This document shows, in pieces, positions 26,025 through 35,251 of a stretch of 64,000 bases of DNA. A program made the translations under genes and the position numbers. The number at the start of each line of letters is the position of its first letter. Position 1 is the stretch's first letter. The DNA is from Candidatus Poribacteria bacterium (GTDB lineage: Bacteria > Poribacteria > WGA-4E > WGA-3G): positions 62,001 to 126,000 of the forward strand of contig JAPPES010000158.1 of assembly GCA_028824125.1 (NCBI GenBank), in the 5' to 3' direction. The notes under the pieces are model-generated. The model did no database searches. It saw nothing but the letters and a program-made list of their open reading frames with translations, and had not been told where the DNA came from.

Positions 26025-26885
26025 ATGCAAAAAATTACTGACAACGAAATTCAATTCTTCAAAGATAACGGATATCTCATCCTGAAAGGGGTTATCCAAC
26101 CAGATGAACTTGCTGTCATACAAGGCGAAAGCCAACGGTTGATAGATGAGATTTTAGATGGCGGACCAGCAGATGAATGGTGCATGCGTGGTCCCGAAGG
26201 GATACCTTACTATCTCACATATCTCCATTCCCACCCAAACGAATTCTCTCTAAGGTTGCTTGGACATCCATTTATTGGAGACTTACTGCAGCGTATTATC
26301 GGTCCCGATTTTATTCCGTGCTGGGAGTCACTCGTTTTTAAATTACCGAAAAACGGTTCCTCTGTCAGATGGCACCGGGATGGCAATACCATCCGGGAAA
26401 ACCACCCAATTTTCAATGTTGACATATACATCGATCATTCCACTGTTGACAACGGGTGTGTTTGGGTGATACCCGAAAGTCATCTCTGGGGAATTGGTGA
26501 GGCACAGGAACAGATTGAAAAAGGTGATGCGAATTTTGATCGTCCAGATGCTGTGCCAGCAGAGGTGGAACCCGGCGATATTCTACTGCACCATACGAAA
26601 GTTTTGCATGGCAGTAAGATAAACACAAGCGACACACTCCGCAGAGTCATCTATTTTGATCAGCGGACACCGAGATGGAACACACGTTATAAGTGGTGGC
26701 AAACCGAATTCTTGACGCAACGTTGTAAAATGTACCAACGTGCGCTCCATGAACGCCGCACCAATCCATATCTGTCAGATACAGAGCAATTTGCTTATGA
26801 AGTGCCATCGGATATGCCGCCATGGGATCCAAACGACAACTTTGACTTACGAATTCAGCACCGCGCTTATGCCTATAAGGAATAA
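26025..26885 (+). CDS. Phytanoyl-CoA dioxygenase (PhyH) family protein
   Basis: A 286-aa Fe(II)/2-oxoglutarate-dependent oxygenase. It starts with the helix ITDNEIQFFKDNGYLILKG, common to the family. It carries the HxD iron ligands in WHRDGN, the distal histidine in LLHHTKVLHGS and the 2-oxoglutarate arginine in TLRRVIYFDQR. The substrate is unknown; relatives hydroxylate lipids, small metabolites or antibiotics. ATG 26025 has GGAAAA upstream; the longer open frame reaching 25821 overlaps the kinase-like gene and is discarded. It is followed 22 bp later by an SDR gene, so the two may form one operon. Confidence 0.9.
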   Translation: MQKITDNEIQFFKDNGYLILKGVIQPDELAVIQGESQRLIDEILDGGPADEWCMRGPEGIPYYLTYLHSHPNEFSLRLLGHPFIGDLLQRIIGPDFIPCWESLVFKLPKNGSSVRWHRDGNTIRENHPIFNVDIYIDHSTVDNGCVWVIPESHLWGIGEAQEQIEKGDANFDRPDAVPAEVEPGDILLHHTKVLHGSKINTSDTLRRVIYFDQRTPRWNTRYKWWQTEFLTQRCKMYQRALHERRTNPYLSDTEQFAYEVPSDMPPWDPNDNFDLRIQHRAYAYKE

Positions 26886-26907
26886 CTGAAAATAGGAGAA
26901 TTGAGAA

Positions 26908-27648
26908 ATGAACGTTCTACTTGTGGGTGGTTCGGGACACGTCGGCACAATGACACTTCCTTACATGAAGGAGCATCACAATTTTCGTGTGCTTGATCTT
27001 AGTCCACCAAAAGACGAATCTATAGAATATATTCAAGGGTCTGTTACCGATGCAGACATCGTACAGGAAGCGTTGAAAGGGATGGACACGTTTGTCTACA
27101 TGGTAATGTTACGTCCCACAAGTGACCGTTCATCAGTCGCAGATTTCCCAGACATTGAAGCAAATTACGATGTGAACGCCAAGGGACTTCATATCGTGCT
27201 GCATGCCGCGAAAGAAGCAGGAATACGTCACGGTGTCTACACCAGCACTTTCACCGTGCATGAACGCACCCGAAATAGTTATCCCTATGAAGACATCGTT
27301 CCGAGAGATAATCCGGGCGTTTACGGTTTGACAAAAAGTTTTGGTGAACAAGTTTGCGAATACTTCGCCCGCGAACACGACATGTCTCTCATCGCCCTTC
27401 GAATTACAGGTCCGTCTACACGAGAACAGTGGTTAGAACGTCGCAACCAACCAAAAGATTCATCCGTGCATATCTGGTGGACAGATGAGGAGGACTTGGC
27501 GCGGGCATACCTCGCTGCTATCTCCGTTGAGCATGAAGGTTTTAATGCTGTCTTCATTGCTGGAGACTATGAACAGAAAGAAATCAATCTTTCAAAAGCG
27601 AAACGATTGTTAGACTGGGAACCGTTGACACATACGTTAGCGTTGTAA
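26908..27648 (+). CDS. NAD-dependent epimerase/dehydratase (extended SDR)
   Basis: A 246-aa short-chain dehydrogenase with the nucleotide-binding motif GGSGHVG at residues 7-13, the catalytic YGLTK (Tyr-x-x-x-Lys) and a preceding serine/threonine region (YTSTFTV). It is at the short end for extended SDRs, typically about 250-320 aa. Likely substrate is a nucleotide sugar or free sugar; not resolvable here. RBS AGGAG lies upstream of the ATG. It follows the PhyH gene closely, suggesting a joint pathway. Confidence 0.88.
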   Translation: MNVLLVGGSGHVGTMTLPYMKEHHNFRVLDLSPPKDESIEYIQGSVTDADIVQEALKGMDTFVYMVMLRPTSDRSSVADFPDIEANYDVNAKGLHIVLHAAKEAGIRHGVYTSTFTVHERTRNSYPYEDIVPRDNPGVYGLTKSFGEQVCEYFAREHDMSLIALRITGPSTREQWLERRNQPKDSSVHIWWTDEEDLARAYLAAISVEHEGFNAVFIAGDYEQKEINLSKAKRLLDWEPLTHTLAL

Positions 27649-27688
27649 AAAGCATTTAAGTTTCAAGGTTACTTAGTTTTCTGTTAAT

Positions 27689-27717
27689 TTGACATAGATT
27701 TTACTTCATGCTACAAT
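27689..27717 (+). promoter_or_regulatory. Sigma70-type promoter
   Basis: A perfect TTGACA is followed after 17 bases by TACAAT. Transcription would begin around 27724, upstream of the short ORF at 27779, and could read on into sdhC. Confidence 0.75.
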
Positions 27718-27778
27718 ATACTAAAATAAAGCCGAGAGTTTACGCTGCACACCAACAGAATTAATGGAGAAGATTCAA

Positions 27779-27973
27779 GTGAAAGAGAAGACTGATACAT
27801 TCACAGACCCTATCTCGGAAGCATTTTATCGGAACAAAGAAGCATATCCTACGAAATTAATCTCTCTACAGGAACTTTGCGATTATTTGAAATCGTTCCA
27901 AACAGAGTTAAGACACCCTATTGAAAATCTGTGTATCCATCACCTCGATCTAAACGCACGTAAAAGATACTGA
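27779..27973 (+). CDS. Small protein of unknown function upstream of sdhC
   Basis: A 64-aa frame from GTG 27779 (GGAGA eight to nine bases upstream), or 69 aa from ATG 27764. The sequence has no signal peptide or recognisable domain; it contains charged and amphipathic stretches (LISLQELCDYLKSFQTEL). A promoter lies directly upstream and another before sdhC, so it may be its own transcript or a leader cistron of the sdh operon. It may not be a real gene. Confidence 0.4.
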   Translation: MKEKTDTFTDPISEAFYRNKEAYPTKLISLQELCDYLKSFQTELRHPIENLCIHHLDLNARKRY

Positions 27974-28003
27974 AGTTTTGTCTCCACTAAACTTTGTTAT
28001 GAT

Positions 28004-28032
28004 TTGCACAAAATTTACAATTATGGTATCCT
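28004..28032 (+). promoter_or_regulatory. Promoter for the sdhCAB operon
   Basis: TTGCAC, 17-base spacer, TATCCT. The -10 box ends 26 bases before the sdhC ATG. Confidence 0.6.
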
Positions 28033-28058
28033 GTTAGAAATTGAAGGGAAAATTGTCT

Positions 28059-28871
28059 ATGGCACATCCAGAACTAACATTAGTTGAAAACCGCCCTTTT
28101 CAAACCCAGCGTAAAGACACCTGGTGGGTACAACCTTTAGCCGTATTTATCGGGTTGGGAGTATTCGTCCTTTACGGACTCTTTCGCGTTTTTGAAGGGA
28201 ATCATTTCATTCATGGACCCTACCTGTCACCTCTCTACTCACCGGTGCTTTTCGGAACCGAAGGGGTCAAGCATAGCGTTGAGCACAGTTGGTTTGGTAT
28301 GATGCCATCTTGGATGCCAGGTTTCATTACCCCGGCAGTCCTGATTATGTGGATGCCACTCGGATTTCGCTTTACATGCTACTACTATCGCGGTGCATAT
28401 TACAAGGCGTTTTGGGCGGATCCACCGTCTTGTACAGTGTCAGAACCCCGTAACAACTACAGGGGTGAACACTCGTTTCCATTGACTATACAGAATATCC
28501 ATAGATATTTCCTTTATATCGCAATCACTTTTCTCGGTATTCTTGCTTACGATGTATGGAAAGCACTCTGGTTTGACGATGGTAACGGCGGGACAACCTT
28601 CGGTATCGGCATAGGCACTATTATCTTGGCCGGCAATGTTGTCCTTTTAGGCGGTTATACACTTGGGTGTCATTCTTTACGCCACTTGGTGGGAGGGGTT
28701 GTCGATCTGCTCTCCAAAGCACCGATCCGTCGACGGGCATATAACTGTGTCAGCTGTTTAAACCGTCGGCACATGCTCTGGGCGTGGATGAGTCTCTGTT
28801 GGGTCGGGTTTTCCGATGTATACGTCCGTTTTATAGTACCGGCAATAGGTCAAGACTGGATTACATTTTAA
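28059..28871 (+). CDS. sdhC: Succinate dehydrogenase membrane (cytochrome b) subunit
   Basis: A 270-aa polytopic membrane protein with about five hydrophobic segments. It anchors the flavoprotein and iron-sulfur subunits and passes electrons to quinone. Histidines that could ligate heme occur in SVEHSWFG, NIHRYFL, and TLGCHSLRHLVGG. The single long anchor replaces the separate SdhC and SdhD proteins of E. coli and resembles the type found in Actinobacteria and Acidobacteria. I use ATG 28059 (AAGGGA upstream) rather than TTG 28041. It is followed by sdhA after 27 bp. Confidence 0.88.
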   Translation: MAHPELTLVENRPFQTQRKDTWWVQPLAVFIGLGVFVLYGLFRVFEGNHFIHGPYLSPLYSPVLFGTEGVKHSVEHSWFGMMPSWMPGFITPAVLIMWMPLGFRFTCYYYRGAYYKAFWADPPSCTVSEPRNNYRGEHSFPLTIQNIHRYFLYIAITFLGILAYDVWKALWFDDGNGGTTFGIGIGTIILAGNVVLLGGYTLGCHSLRHLVGGVVDLLSKAPIRRRAYNCVSCLNRRHMLWAWMSLCWVGFSDVYVRFIVPAIGQDWITF

Positions 28872-28898
28872 CAATGTCTATAGAGAGGAAATTTTAGG

Positions 28899-30716
28899 TT
28901 GGCATCTTACGAAACTTTTGACTACGACGTCTTAATTATTGGAGCTGGAGGCGCGGGCCTGCGCGCTGCAATTGAAGCAGCTACAGGTGATCTAAAAATC
29001 GGATTAGTTTGCAAGTCTCTGCTTGGAAAAGCACACACTGTGATGGCGGAAGGTGGTGTCGCCGCTGCATTGGCGAATGTTGATGAAAGAGATAGTTGGC
29101 GTGTGCATTTTGCCGACACAATGCGCGGTGGGCAATATCTCTCTGACGCACGGATGGCAGAACTTCACGCCAAAGAATCACCTGACCGCGTCCGTGAACT
29201 TGAAGCATGGGGCGCACTCTTTGATCGCACACAGGACGGAAGTATTCTACAACGAAACTTTGGAGGACATCAATATCCACGACTCGCTCATGTTGGTGAC
29301 CGAACCGGTTTAGAAATGATTCGCGCCTTGCAAGATCACGGTATTCACCAAGGCATTGAAGTCCACATGGAAAATACCGTCGTTTCACTTCTCAAAACAG
29401 GGGATAGGGTATCGGGCGCTTTCGGTTATGAGCGCGAAAAAGGACGGTTCAAAATCTTTTCGGCAAAAGCTGTCGTCTTAGCAACAGGCGGAGTCGGAAA
29501 AGCATATAAAATTACAAGTAATAGTTGGGAATATACTGGTGATGGACATTCTCTGGCATACCATGCTGGTGCTGAGCTGATTGATATGGAATTTGTCCAA
29601 TTTCACCCAACAGGTATGGTTTGGCCCCCAAGTGTGCGCGGGATATTAGTCACAGAAGGCGTTAGAGGTGAAGGAGGTATTCTTACAAATAGTGAGGGAA
29701 ACCGCTTCATGTTTGACGATATTCCCGAACTCTATGTAAACCAAACGGCAGATAATCCCGAAGAAGGATGGCTTTATACACAAGGTGACCGCGAAGCGCG
29801 GAGACCACCAGAATTATTGACTCGTGACCATGTTGCACGCTGCATCGTCCGAGAAGTACAAGAGGGCAGAGGTAGCCCACATGGCGGTGTGTTCTTAGAT
29901 ATTGCTTGGATTAAAGAGAAAATCCCAAACGCACCAGAACATATCCGCAGAAAACTACCAAGCATGTATCATCAATTTAAGGAACTAGCTGACATTGACA
30001 TTACCGAAGAACCGATGGAAGTAGGACCTACGACTCATTATATAATGGGTGGCATTCGTGTGGATGCAGACACGCAGATGACATGTGTTCCCGGTCTGTT
30101 TGCAGCAGGTGAATGTGCAGCGGGTTTACACGGTGCAAATCGGCTCGGTGGGAATTCATTGTCTGATTTACTTGTCTTTGGTAAGCGTGCAGGTGAATAC
30201 GCCGCACAGTTCGCTCTGGAAAATGGAACGGTGCCACTTGAAGAAAGTGAAATAGATACAATAGCTCAGCATGTCCTAAAACCTTTTGATAATCCAGAGG
30301 ATGGTGATAACCCTTACGAAATTCAAGCCCAACTACAGGAGAAGATGCAGGAATTGGTGGGTATCGCGCGTAGTCAAGAAAGTCTTACACAAGCTTTGCA
30401 GGAAATTCAGAGTTTGCGCGAAAAAGCGGATAACGTCCATGCTATTGGCAACCGAGAATATAATGCGGGGTGGCATACTGCACTTGACCTCGACTGTCTG
30501 CTCACCGTTTCAGAAGCGACTGCACTTGCAGCACTTGAACGCAAGGCAAGTATAGGTGCGCACTCTCGAGATGATTTTCCAGAAAAGGAAGAACCAGGTG
30601 CAGGAAAATATAACACTATTGTTCGAAAAGATAATGATGGCGTAATGGCAATTCGGCGTGAACTTGTTCCTGACTTGACTGAAGAGTATCAACAAATTAT
30701 AGAGGAAATGGGATAA
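28899..30716 (+). CDS. sdhA: Succinate dehydrogenase flavoprotein subunit
   Basis: A 605-aa FAD enzyme of the citric acid cycle, catalysing succinate oxidation on the inner face of the cytoplasmic membrane. It begins with the FAD-binding IIGAGGAGLRAAIEA and has AHTVMAEGGVAAAL, where the histidine is the expected covalent flavin ligand. It also has HPTGM, and RLGGNSLSDLLVFG near the active-site arginine. The start is TTG 28899, with GAGAGGA nine bases upstream; there is no ATG in that position. sdhB follows after 21 bp. Confidence 0.95.
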   Translation: MASYETFDYDVLIIGAGGAGLRAAIEAATGDLKIGLVCKSLLGKAHTVMAEGGVAAALANVDERDSWRVHFADTMRGGQYLSDARMAELHAKESPDRVRELEAWGALFDRTQDGSILQRNFGGHQYPRLAHVGDRTGLEMIRALQDHGIHQGIEVHMENTVVSLLKTGDRVSGAFGYEREKGRFKIFSAKAVVLATGGVGKAYKITSNSWEYTGDGHSLAYHAGAELIDMEFVQFHPTGMVWPPSVRGILVTEGVRGEGGILTNSEGNRFMFDDIPELYVNQTADNPEEGWLYTQGDREARRPPELLTRDHVARCIVREVQEGRGSPHGGVFLDIAWIKEKIPNAPEHIRRKLPSMYHQFKELADIDITEEPMEVGPTTHYIMGGIRVDADTQMTCVPGLFAAGECAAGLHGANRLGGNSLSDLLVFGKRAGEYAAQFALENGTVPLEESEIDTIAQHVLKPFDNPEDGDNPYEIQAQLQEKMQELVGIARSQESLTQALQEIQSLREKADNVHAIGNREYNAGWHTALDLDCLLTVSEATALAALERKASIGAHSRDDFPEKEEPGAGKYNTIVRKDNDGVMAIRRELVPDLTEEYQQIIEEMG

Positions 30717-30737
30717 ACAAGACAGGAAGGAAACATA

Positions 30738-31478
30738 ATGGAAAAAGCAACTTTTAGAATCTGGCGCGGTGACGCCAGCGAGGCACAATTCGTTGATTAC
30801 GAAACAGAAGTTTCCGAAGGAATGGTCGTTTTAGATGCTGTTCACCGTATTCAAGCGGAACAAGCAAATGACCTCGCTGTTCGGTGGAACTGCAAGGCTG
30901 GCAAATGCGGATCCTGTTCTGCAGAAGTTAACGGAAACCCTAAATTAATGTGCATGACGCGACTCAACGATTTACCCCTTGACCAACCTGTCACCGTTGA
31001 ACCGATGCGCGCTTTTCCAATTATCAAAGACCTCGTTACAGACGTGTCGTGGAACTTTAAAGTCAAAGAGAAAATGAAACCTTTCACGCCACGACCACCT
31101 GATGCAGAAGATGGCACATGGCGCATGGAACAGGAAGATATTGACCATGTTCAGGAATTCCGAAAATGCATTGAATGCTTTCTCTGTCAAGATGTCTGCC
31201 ACGTCTTGCGTGAGCATGATCTTCATGATGAGTTTATAGGACCCAGGTTCTTCGTCTACGCTGCGTCTTTAGAGATGCATCCGATAGATACTGAAAATCG
31301 GTTAGAAGAATTGAAAAATGAGGACGGTATTGGGTATTGTAACATCACGAAGTGTTGTACGAAAGTATGTCCCGAACACATAACAATTACAGATAATGCA
31401 ATTATTCCGCTGAAAGAACGGGTTGTGGATCAGTTTTATGATCCAATCAAAAAACTCTTCCGCGTTTTTGGTGGTTAG
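30738..31478 (+). CDS. sdhB: Succinate dehydrogenase iron-sulfur subunit
   Basis: A 246-aa protein. The N-terminal [2Fe-2S] domain shows CKAGKCGSC and a later MCMTR cysteine. The C-terminal domain carries CIECFLCQDVC and CNITKCCTKVCPEH for the [4Fe-4S] and [3Fe-4S] clusters. It transfers electrons from SdhA to the membrane subunit. A GGAAGG ribosome binding site precedes the ATG. It ends the sdhCAB operon. The 130-bp gap downstream contains a GTGCGGTTAGGAAACCGCAC hairpin (31572-31591) that may terminate transcription. Confidence 0.95.
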   Translation: MEKATFRIWRGDASEAQFVDYETEVSEGMVVLDAVHRIQAEQANDLAVRWNCKAGKCGSCSAEVNGNPKLMCMTRLNDLPLDQPVTVEPMRAFPIIKDLVTDVSWNFKVKEKMKPFTPRPPDAEDGTWRMEQEDIDHVQEFRKCIECFLCQDVCHVLREHDLHDEFIGPRFFVYAASLEMHPIDTENRLEELKNEDGIGYCNITKCCTKVCPEHITITDNAIIPLKERVVDQFYDPIKKLFRVFGG

Positions 31479-31619
31479 ATATTTTGTTTTGATTTCCTAA
31501 TGGATTACTCATAAATAAATTGACGTACGTCAAAATTTGTGATAGACTTTACTTACCTTGATAAAGAAAAAGTGCGGTTAGGAAACCGCACCTACCAATG
31601 ATAAGCCGCCGTGATAGTT

Positions 31620-31841
31620 ATGACCCGCATTGATGAAGTCCTAATGGATCAAAAGGTTACGTACACGCTTGAAATGGATGGAAAGTTGTTTATAATTGAA
31701 AATGTACCTGCCCGCGTCAACGTTGAAACTGGAGAGCAATTTTTCTCACCAAAAACTGTTGACCGTTTACAACAAATTGTGTGGAATCAGCAGCAACCTA
31801 CCCGAACTGTCACGTTGCCTGTATATGAGTATACAAATTAA
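31620..31841 (+). CDS. YgiT/MqsA-like small protein lacking zinc cysteines
   Basis: A 73-aa protein (ATG 31620; a GTG at 31611 adds three residues). The pattern LEMDGKLFIIENVPA..GEQFFSPKTVDRLQQI followed by TRTVTLPVYEY is that of YgiT-type zinc-finger proteins, often antitoxins next to short toxins. The usual CxxC pairs are missing: the position after VPA reads RVNVETGEQ. No toxin gene lies beside it. It may be a degenerate antitoxin or a solo regulator. Moderately sure of the family. Confidence 0.6.
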   Translation: MTRIDEVLMDQKVTYTLEMDGKLFIIENVPARVNVETGEQFFSPKTVDRLQQIVWNQQQPTRTVTLPVYEYTN

Positions 31842-31882
31842 CATAACTATATTTCTTTTGACTTATCCCGGAGACATAAATA

Positions 31883-33016
31883 ATGGCAAGCAAAAACGAT
31901 TTTTTAAGAGTTGGTGTGATTGGACCTGGTGGTGCAGGACGAGGCAACACAATGGGATTTGCAACCCGTCCCGATTGTCAAGTTGTCGCTGCTGCAGATG
32001 CCCATGAGGGAAGTTTAGATGCTTTAGAAAATGCGCTTAAAGAACGGGTTGAAGATTATAAACCCAATAGTCTCAAACGTTATCTCGGTGAACACGAATA
32101 TATTGAGATGCTCAATCATGAAGACCTTGACATTGTTGGAGTTTTCTCACCCCATTCCTTGCATGATATTCATGTGAAATATGCTCTCCGTGCTGGTTGT
32201 CATGTCATCGTTGAAAAACCGATGGCAAATATCGTTGGTGATGCAATCACAATCACAAAAATCGCTATCGGCAGCGGGTTACACCTCGTTGGTGGTTATC
32301 AGCGTCACTACGAGGATACCTACATTACTGGTAGACGTGCAATTGCCGAAGGGCTTATCGGAAACCTGAAAAAGTTTGAGGTATATATGGCACAACGTTG
32401 GGGGGCAGGCGGATGGCGCGGTGACCCTCGCTTCTCTGGCGGCGGACAACCAAACGACTCAGGAAGTCATCTACAGGATATTTTCCTCTGGATGACTAAC
32501 GGGTTACCCGCTGAGGTTTACGGCACAACCGACATGAAATTTGAAGATAATGATGGAAATCTTGTGCCAAAATTTGTTGAGATTAATTCTTACTCTGATG
32601 TAACACTCGGCAATGGCGCCGAAGGGACAATCACTATTCTTGGAAACACACGGGTCGGATTTGAAGAATGGGTCATTCTTGAAGGGGATGAAGGCACGAT
32701 CGAAATCAAAAATGGTATCCGTTTTACACCTAAAGGCGGCGAAGCTGAACCACTTTCTTACCCCCGACCTGAAGGATACCCACGCAACAAGGTCGACCAA
32801 CTTGTAGGTCTTGTAAAAGGGGACTACGAAGTAAACTATACCTCTGGTGTCAACGGTGTTCGAACCAGTTGGTTAACAAATTCCGTTCTTGAAGCTGGTA
32901 GAGGCCCCGATGAAAAGAATAGAGTTGATTGCGACAATCTTATTGAAAAAGAGGGGTATAGTCGTCAAGATGTTTTAGCCCTAATTGACCAATGCACAGG
33001 GAAACAGATGTATTAA
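31883..33016 (+). CDS. Gfo/Idh/MocA family oxidoreductase
   Basis: A 377-aa NAD(P)-dependent sugar or inositol dehydrogenase-like protein. The N-terminal Rossmann motif is VIGPGGAGRGN, and the family hallmark EKPMANIV carries the EKP motif after HVIV. A C-terminal alpha/beta domain follows. The substrate is not deducible. An RBS (GGAG) precedes the ATG. Such enzymes, together with the sugar isomerase, ThuA-like and DUF1080 proteins in this window, suggest breakdown of unusual sugars. Confidence 0.9.
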   Translation: MASKNDFLRVGVIGPGGAGRGNTMGFATRPDCQVVAAADAHEGSLDALENALKERVEDYKPNSLKRYLGEHEYIEMLNHEDLDIVGVFSPHSLHDIHVKYALRAGCHVIVEKPMANIVGDAITITKIAIGSGLHLVGGYQRHYEDTYITGRRAIAEGLIGNLKKFEVYMAQRWGAGGWRGDPRFSGGGQPNDSGSHLQDIFLWMTNGLPAEVYGTTDMKFEDNDGNLVPKFVEINSYSDVTLGNGAEGTITILGNTRVGFEEWVILEGDEGTIEIKNGIRFTPKGGEAEPLSYPRPEGYPRNKVDQLVGLVKGDYEVNYTSGVNGVRTSWLTNSVLEAGRGPDEKNRVDCDNLIEKEGYSRQDVLALIDQCTGKQMY

Positions 33017-33110
33017 TCCAGCAATAATTTATTTTATTGCAAAGCATATTTATTTCGTTTTTGTAAGTTAGATATTAAATGTCCTATTCATATTAGCAAG
33101 GAGAAAAACC

Positions 33111-35048
33111 ATGAAATTTATCAACTACTGCCTGCTTACCACTTTTATGCTTGTAACAGTAGTGCAAATCGGTTGTTTATCCGGTGGTGCAATGAAGACC
33201 GCAGATAAATTAGTTGAAGCAAAAGATTACCGTGGCGCAATAGAAGTCTACCAAAATGTTGTCAATACTAAACCTGGTACCGTTGATGCGCGTGAAGCAC
33301 AGTTGGCTATTGGTAAACTCTACATTGAGCGCATGAATCGTCCTGCACAAGGTGTTAAGGCTTATGAAGCAATCATCGCTGAAGCCCCTGAAAGTGAAGA
33401 AGCGGCAGAGGCACATTATCGTCTTGGCATGCACCACTATCGGCAAAAAGATTTCGAAACAGCACAAACCCAATTTGATACGATTATTAACCAATTTCCG
33501 CATCTGGAGTTGAGCCACGGCGCACACCTGATGTTAGCAAAAAGTTATGAAGAAGGGCAAAAATATGAAAAAGCTGTAGAAGCATTTGATAGCTTTGCCA
33601 ACCGTAACCCGCAAAGTGAACGAGCTGCGCAAGCCCTCATTAATAAAGCTCGTATACAGCGTGACTTAATTAAAGATGATGATGAGGCAAAACGGACCCT
33701 TCAATTTACAGTTAAGAAGTATGGCAGTCTTGATGCTGCAAAATCGCACATTGACAAGGCAAAAGAAGAACTAACTGAACTCAATGCTTCCATTCCTGAA
33801 CCGGAAGACCCTGAAGATACACAGATCGGGCGGGCGCTGAAAAGGCAACAAGAACGTCGTGAAATGGATCGTCCCCGGGGAGGTGTTGAAAAAAGCCGTG
33901 CTATGGGAGCCAAAGTTGCCGCAGAGGATTCCGGTTTTGGAATTTCCGCGGAGGAAGTTATGAAAAACTTTGGCGGAGAAACCGCTATCGCGGGAGATGA
34001 ACAGGGCAGTTATCACGACGCGGAACTGATGATCGCAGGGTTCTTTTACGGTGATGAAAACTATCGTGATGCAGGGGCGTTATACTTTGATGCTATCGCA
34101 CGAGCAGAAGCAGAGAAGGTAAAAATTGATCCCCATAATTATCTACGTCTCTCAATTTGCTATCGAAAACTTGGAATGCATCAAAGGGCAGCAAAGGTAC
34201 TGAAAAAAGCCTCAAGCAAAGATAGCAAAGTAATTGATGCGGTAATCAGTACTGGACAGAATCAGCATACGAATGAGGAATATGAAAAAGCACTTGAAAC
34301 ATTCAATTCTGTTGTCGGTTTAAATCGCAATAAAGATGCAGAGATATATTGGTTTATCGGTAAGACGTACGAAAAACTTGGAGATTCCGAAAAAGAGAGA
34401 GAGGCTTTTGAACAAGCTGTAGCAAAAAATCCTGAAGATACAGATGCATTGCAAAGCCTCGCAGAAGTTTTACATTATCGTTTGAAAGATAGAAAAACTG
34501 CCGGTATTTTCCAAGATATTATCGAACAAAAAGGGAATTCTTTTATTACAATGAAAACCCTCGGAGATGTGTGTTATAAATACAAGGAATATAGTAAAGC
34601 ACAAATCAAGTACAAAGCTGCTGCCAGAATCGCAAAACGTCTGTTAGGAAAATCCGAAAATCCAGCGGAAAAACAGATATTGACACATCAATACGGTTAT
34701 GGAACTATTCTGGCTGTACTTTCAATCTTCAAACAGGGGAGTGAAGCAGATGCGCAAACCCTGCTTGACACTTTAGCTGGTGAATATCCTGAGCATCCAT
34801 TACTCCCTTATGCAAAAGGCGAGATTGCCTTGCTCAAAGGTGACGAGAAAGTCGCTATTGATGCTTTCAAAGAAGCCATGGAGAAAGACCCCAGATCAGA
34901 CATTCCTGTGATAGCACTTGGGGATTACTATGTTTCTAAGGGGTACAATGATGACGCCATCACACTTTGGGAAAACTACTTGGAAAAGGATAAGTACAAT
35001 GCTAAAGTGCTACGTAGGCTAAAACCTTTAAAAGCAAATGGCGAATAG
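33111..35048 (+). CDS. TPR-repeat lipoprotein
   Basis: A 645-aa protein with a lipoprotein signal (lipobox VQIGC near residue 23) and many tetratricopeptide repeats, e.g. YRGAIEVYQNVVNTKPG, HYRLGMHHYRQKDFETAQTQF and EYEKALETFNSVV. A charged linker near residues 215-280 divides two TPR arrays. The N-terminal part resembles BamD/YbgF-type outer-membrane assembly proteins, so an envelope-scaffold role is likely. RBS AAGGAG lies upstream and a strong terminator hairpin follows the stop. Confidence 0.85.
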   Translation: MKFINYCLLTTFMLVTVVQIGCLSGGAMKTADKLVEAKDYRGAIEVYQNVVNTKPGTVDAREAQLAIGKLYIERMNRPAQGVKAYEAIIAEAPESEEAAEAHYRLGMHHYRQKDFETAQTQFDTIINQFPHLELSHGAHLMLAKSYEEGQKYEKAVEAFDSFANRNPQSERAAQALINKARIQRDLIKDDDEAKRTLQFTVKKYGSLDAAKSHIDKAKEELTELNASIPEPEDPEDTQIGRALKRQQERREMDRPRGGVEKSRAMGAKVAAEDSGFGISAEEVMKNFGGETAIAGDEQGSYHDAELMIAGFFYGDENYRDAGALYFDAIARAEAEKVKIDPHNYLRLSICYRKLGMHQRAAKVLKKASSKDSKVIDAVISTGQNQHTNEEYEKALETFNSVVGLNRNKDAEIYWFIGKTYEKLGDSEKEREAFEQAVAKNPEDTDALQSLAEVLHYRLKDRKTAGIFQDIIEQKGNSFITMKTLGDVCYKYKEYSKAQIKYKAAARIAKRLLGKSENPAEKQILTHQYGYGTILAVLSIFKQGSEADAQTLLDTLAGEYPEHPLLPYAKGEIALLKGDEKVAIDAFKEAMEKDPRSDIPVIALGDYYVSKGYNDDAITLWENYLEKDKYNAKVLRRLKPLKANGE

Positions 35049-35061
35049 AGAAATCGATTCG

Positions 35062-35102
35062 GTTTTCGTTACAGATTACAAACGATAATCTGTAACGAAA
35101 AC
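35062..35102 (+). terminator. Intrinsic-terminator-like hairpin
   Basis: GTTTTCGTTACAGATTA and its exact inverse form a 17-bp perfect stem with a 7-base loop, 13 bp after the TPR gene stop. Only a short T run (TTTT) follows, so it could also be a transcript stabiliser. Confidence 0.75.
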
Positions 35103-35216
35103 AGTTTTACCTCTGTTAAGTTACGTCTAAGGTTTATATAACATTAGATTTGCATAATATGCTACACATAGTACTGCCGAAAATGCTCCACTTAATATAA
35201 TTTTTTCCAGAAAAAC

Positions 35217-35245
35217 TTGACGTTTAACAGTAAATTATGTATAAT
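35217..35245 (+). promoter_or_regulatory. Sigma70-type promoter for rho
   Basis: TTGACG, 17-base spacer, perfect TATAAT. The predicted start near 35252 gives a 420-base untranslated leader before rho. Confidence 0.8.
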
Positions 35246-35251
35246 ATACAA

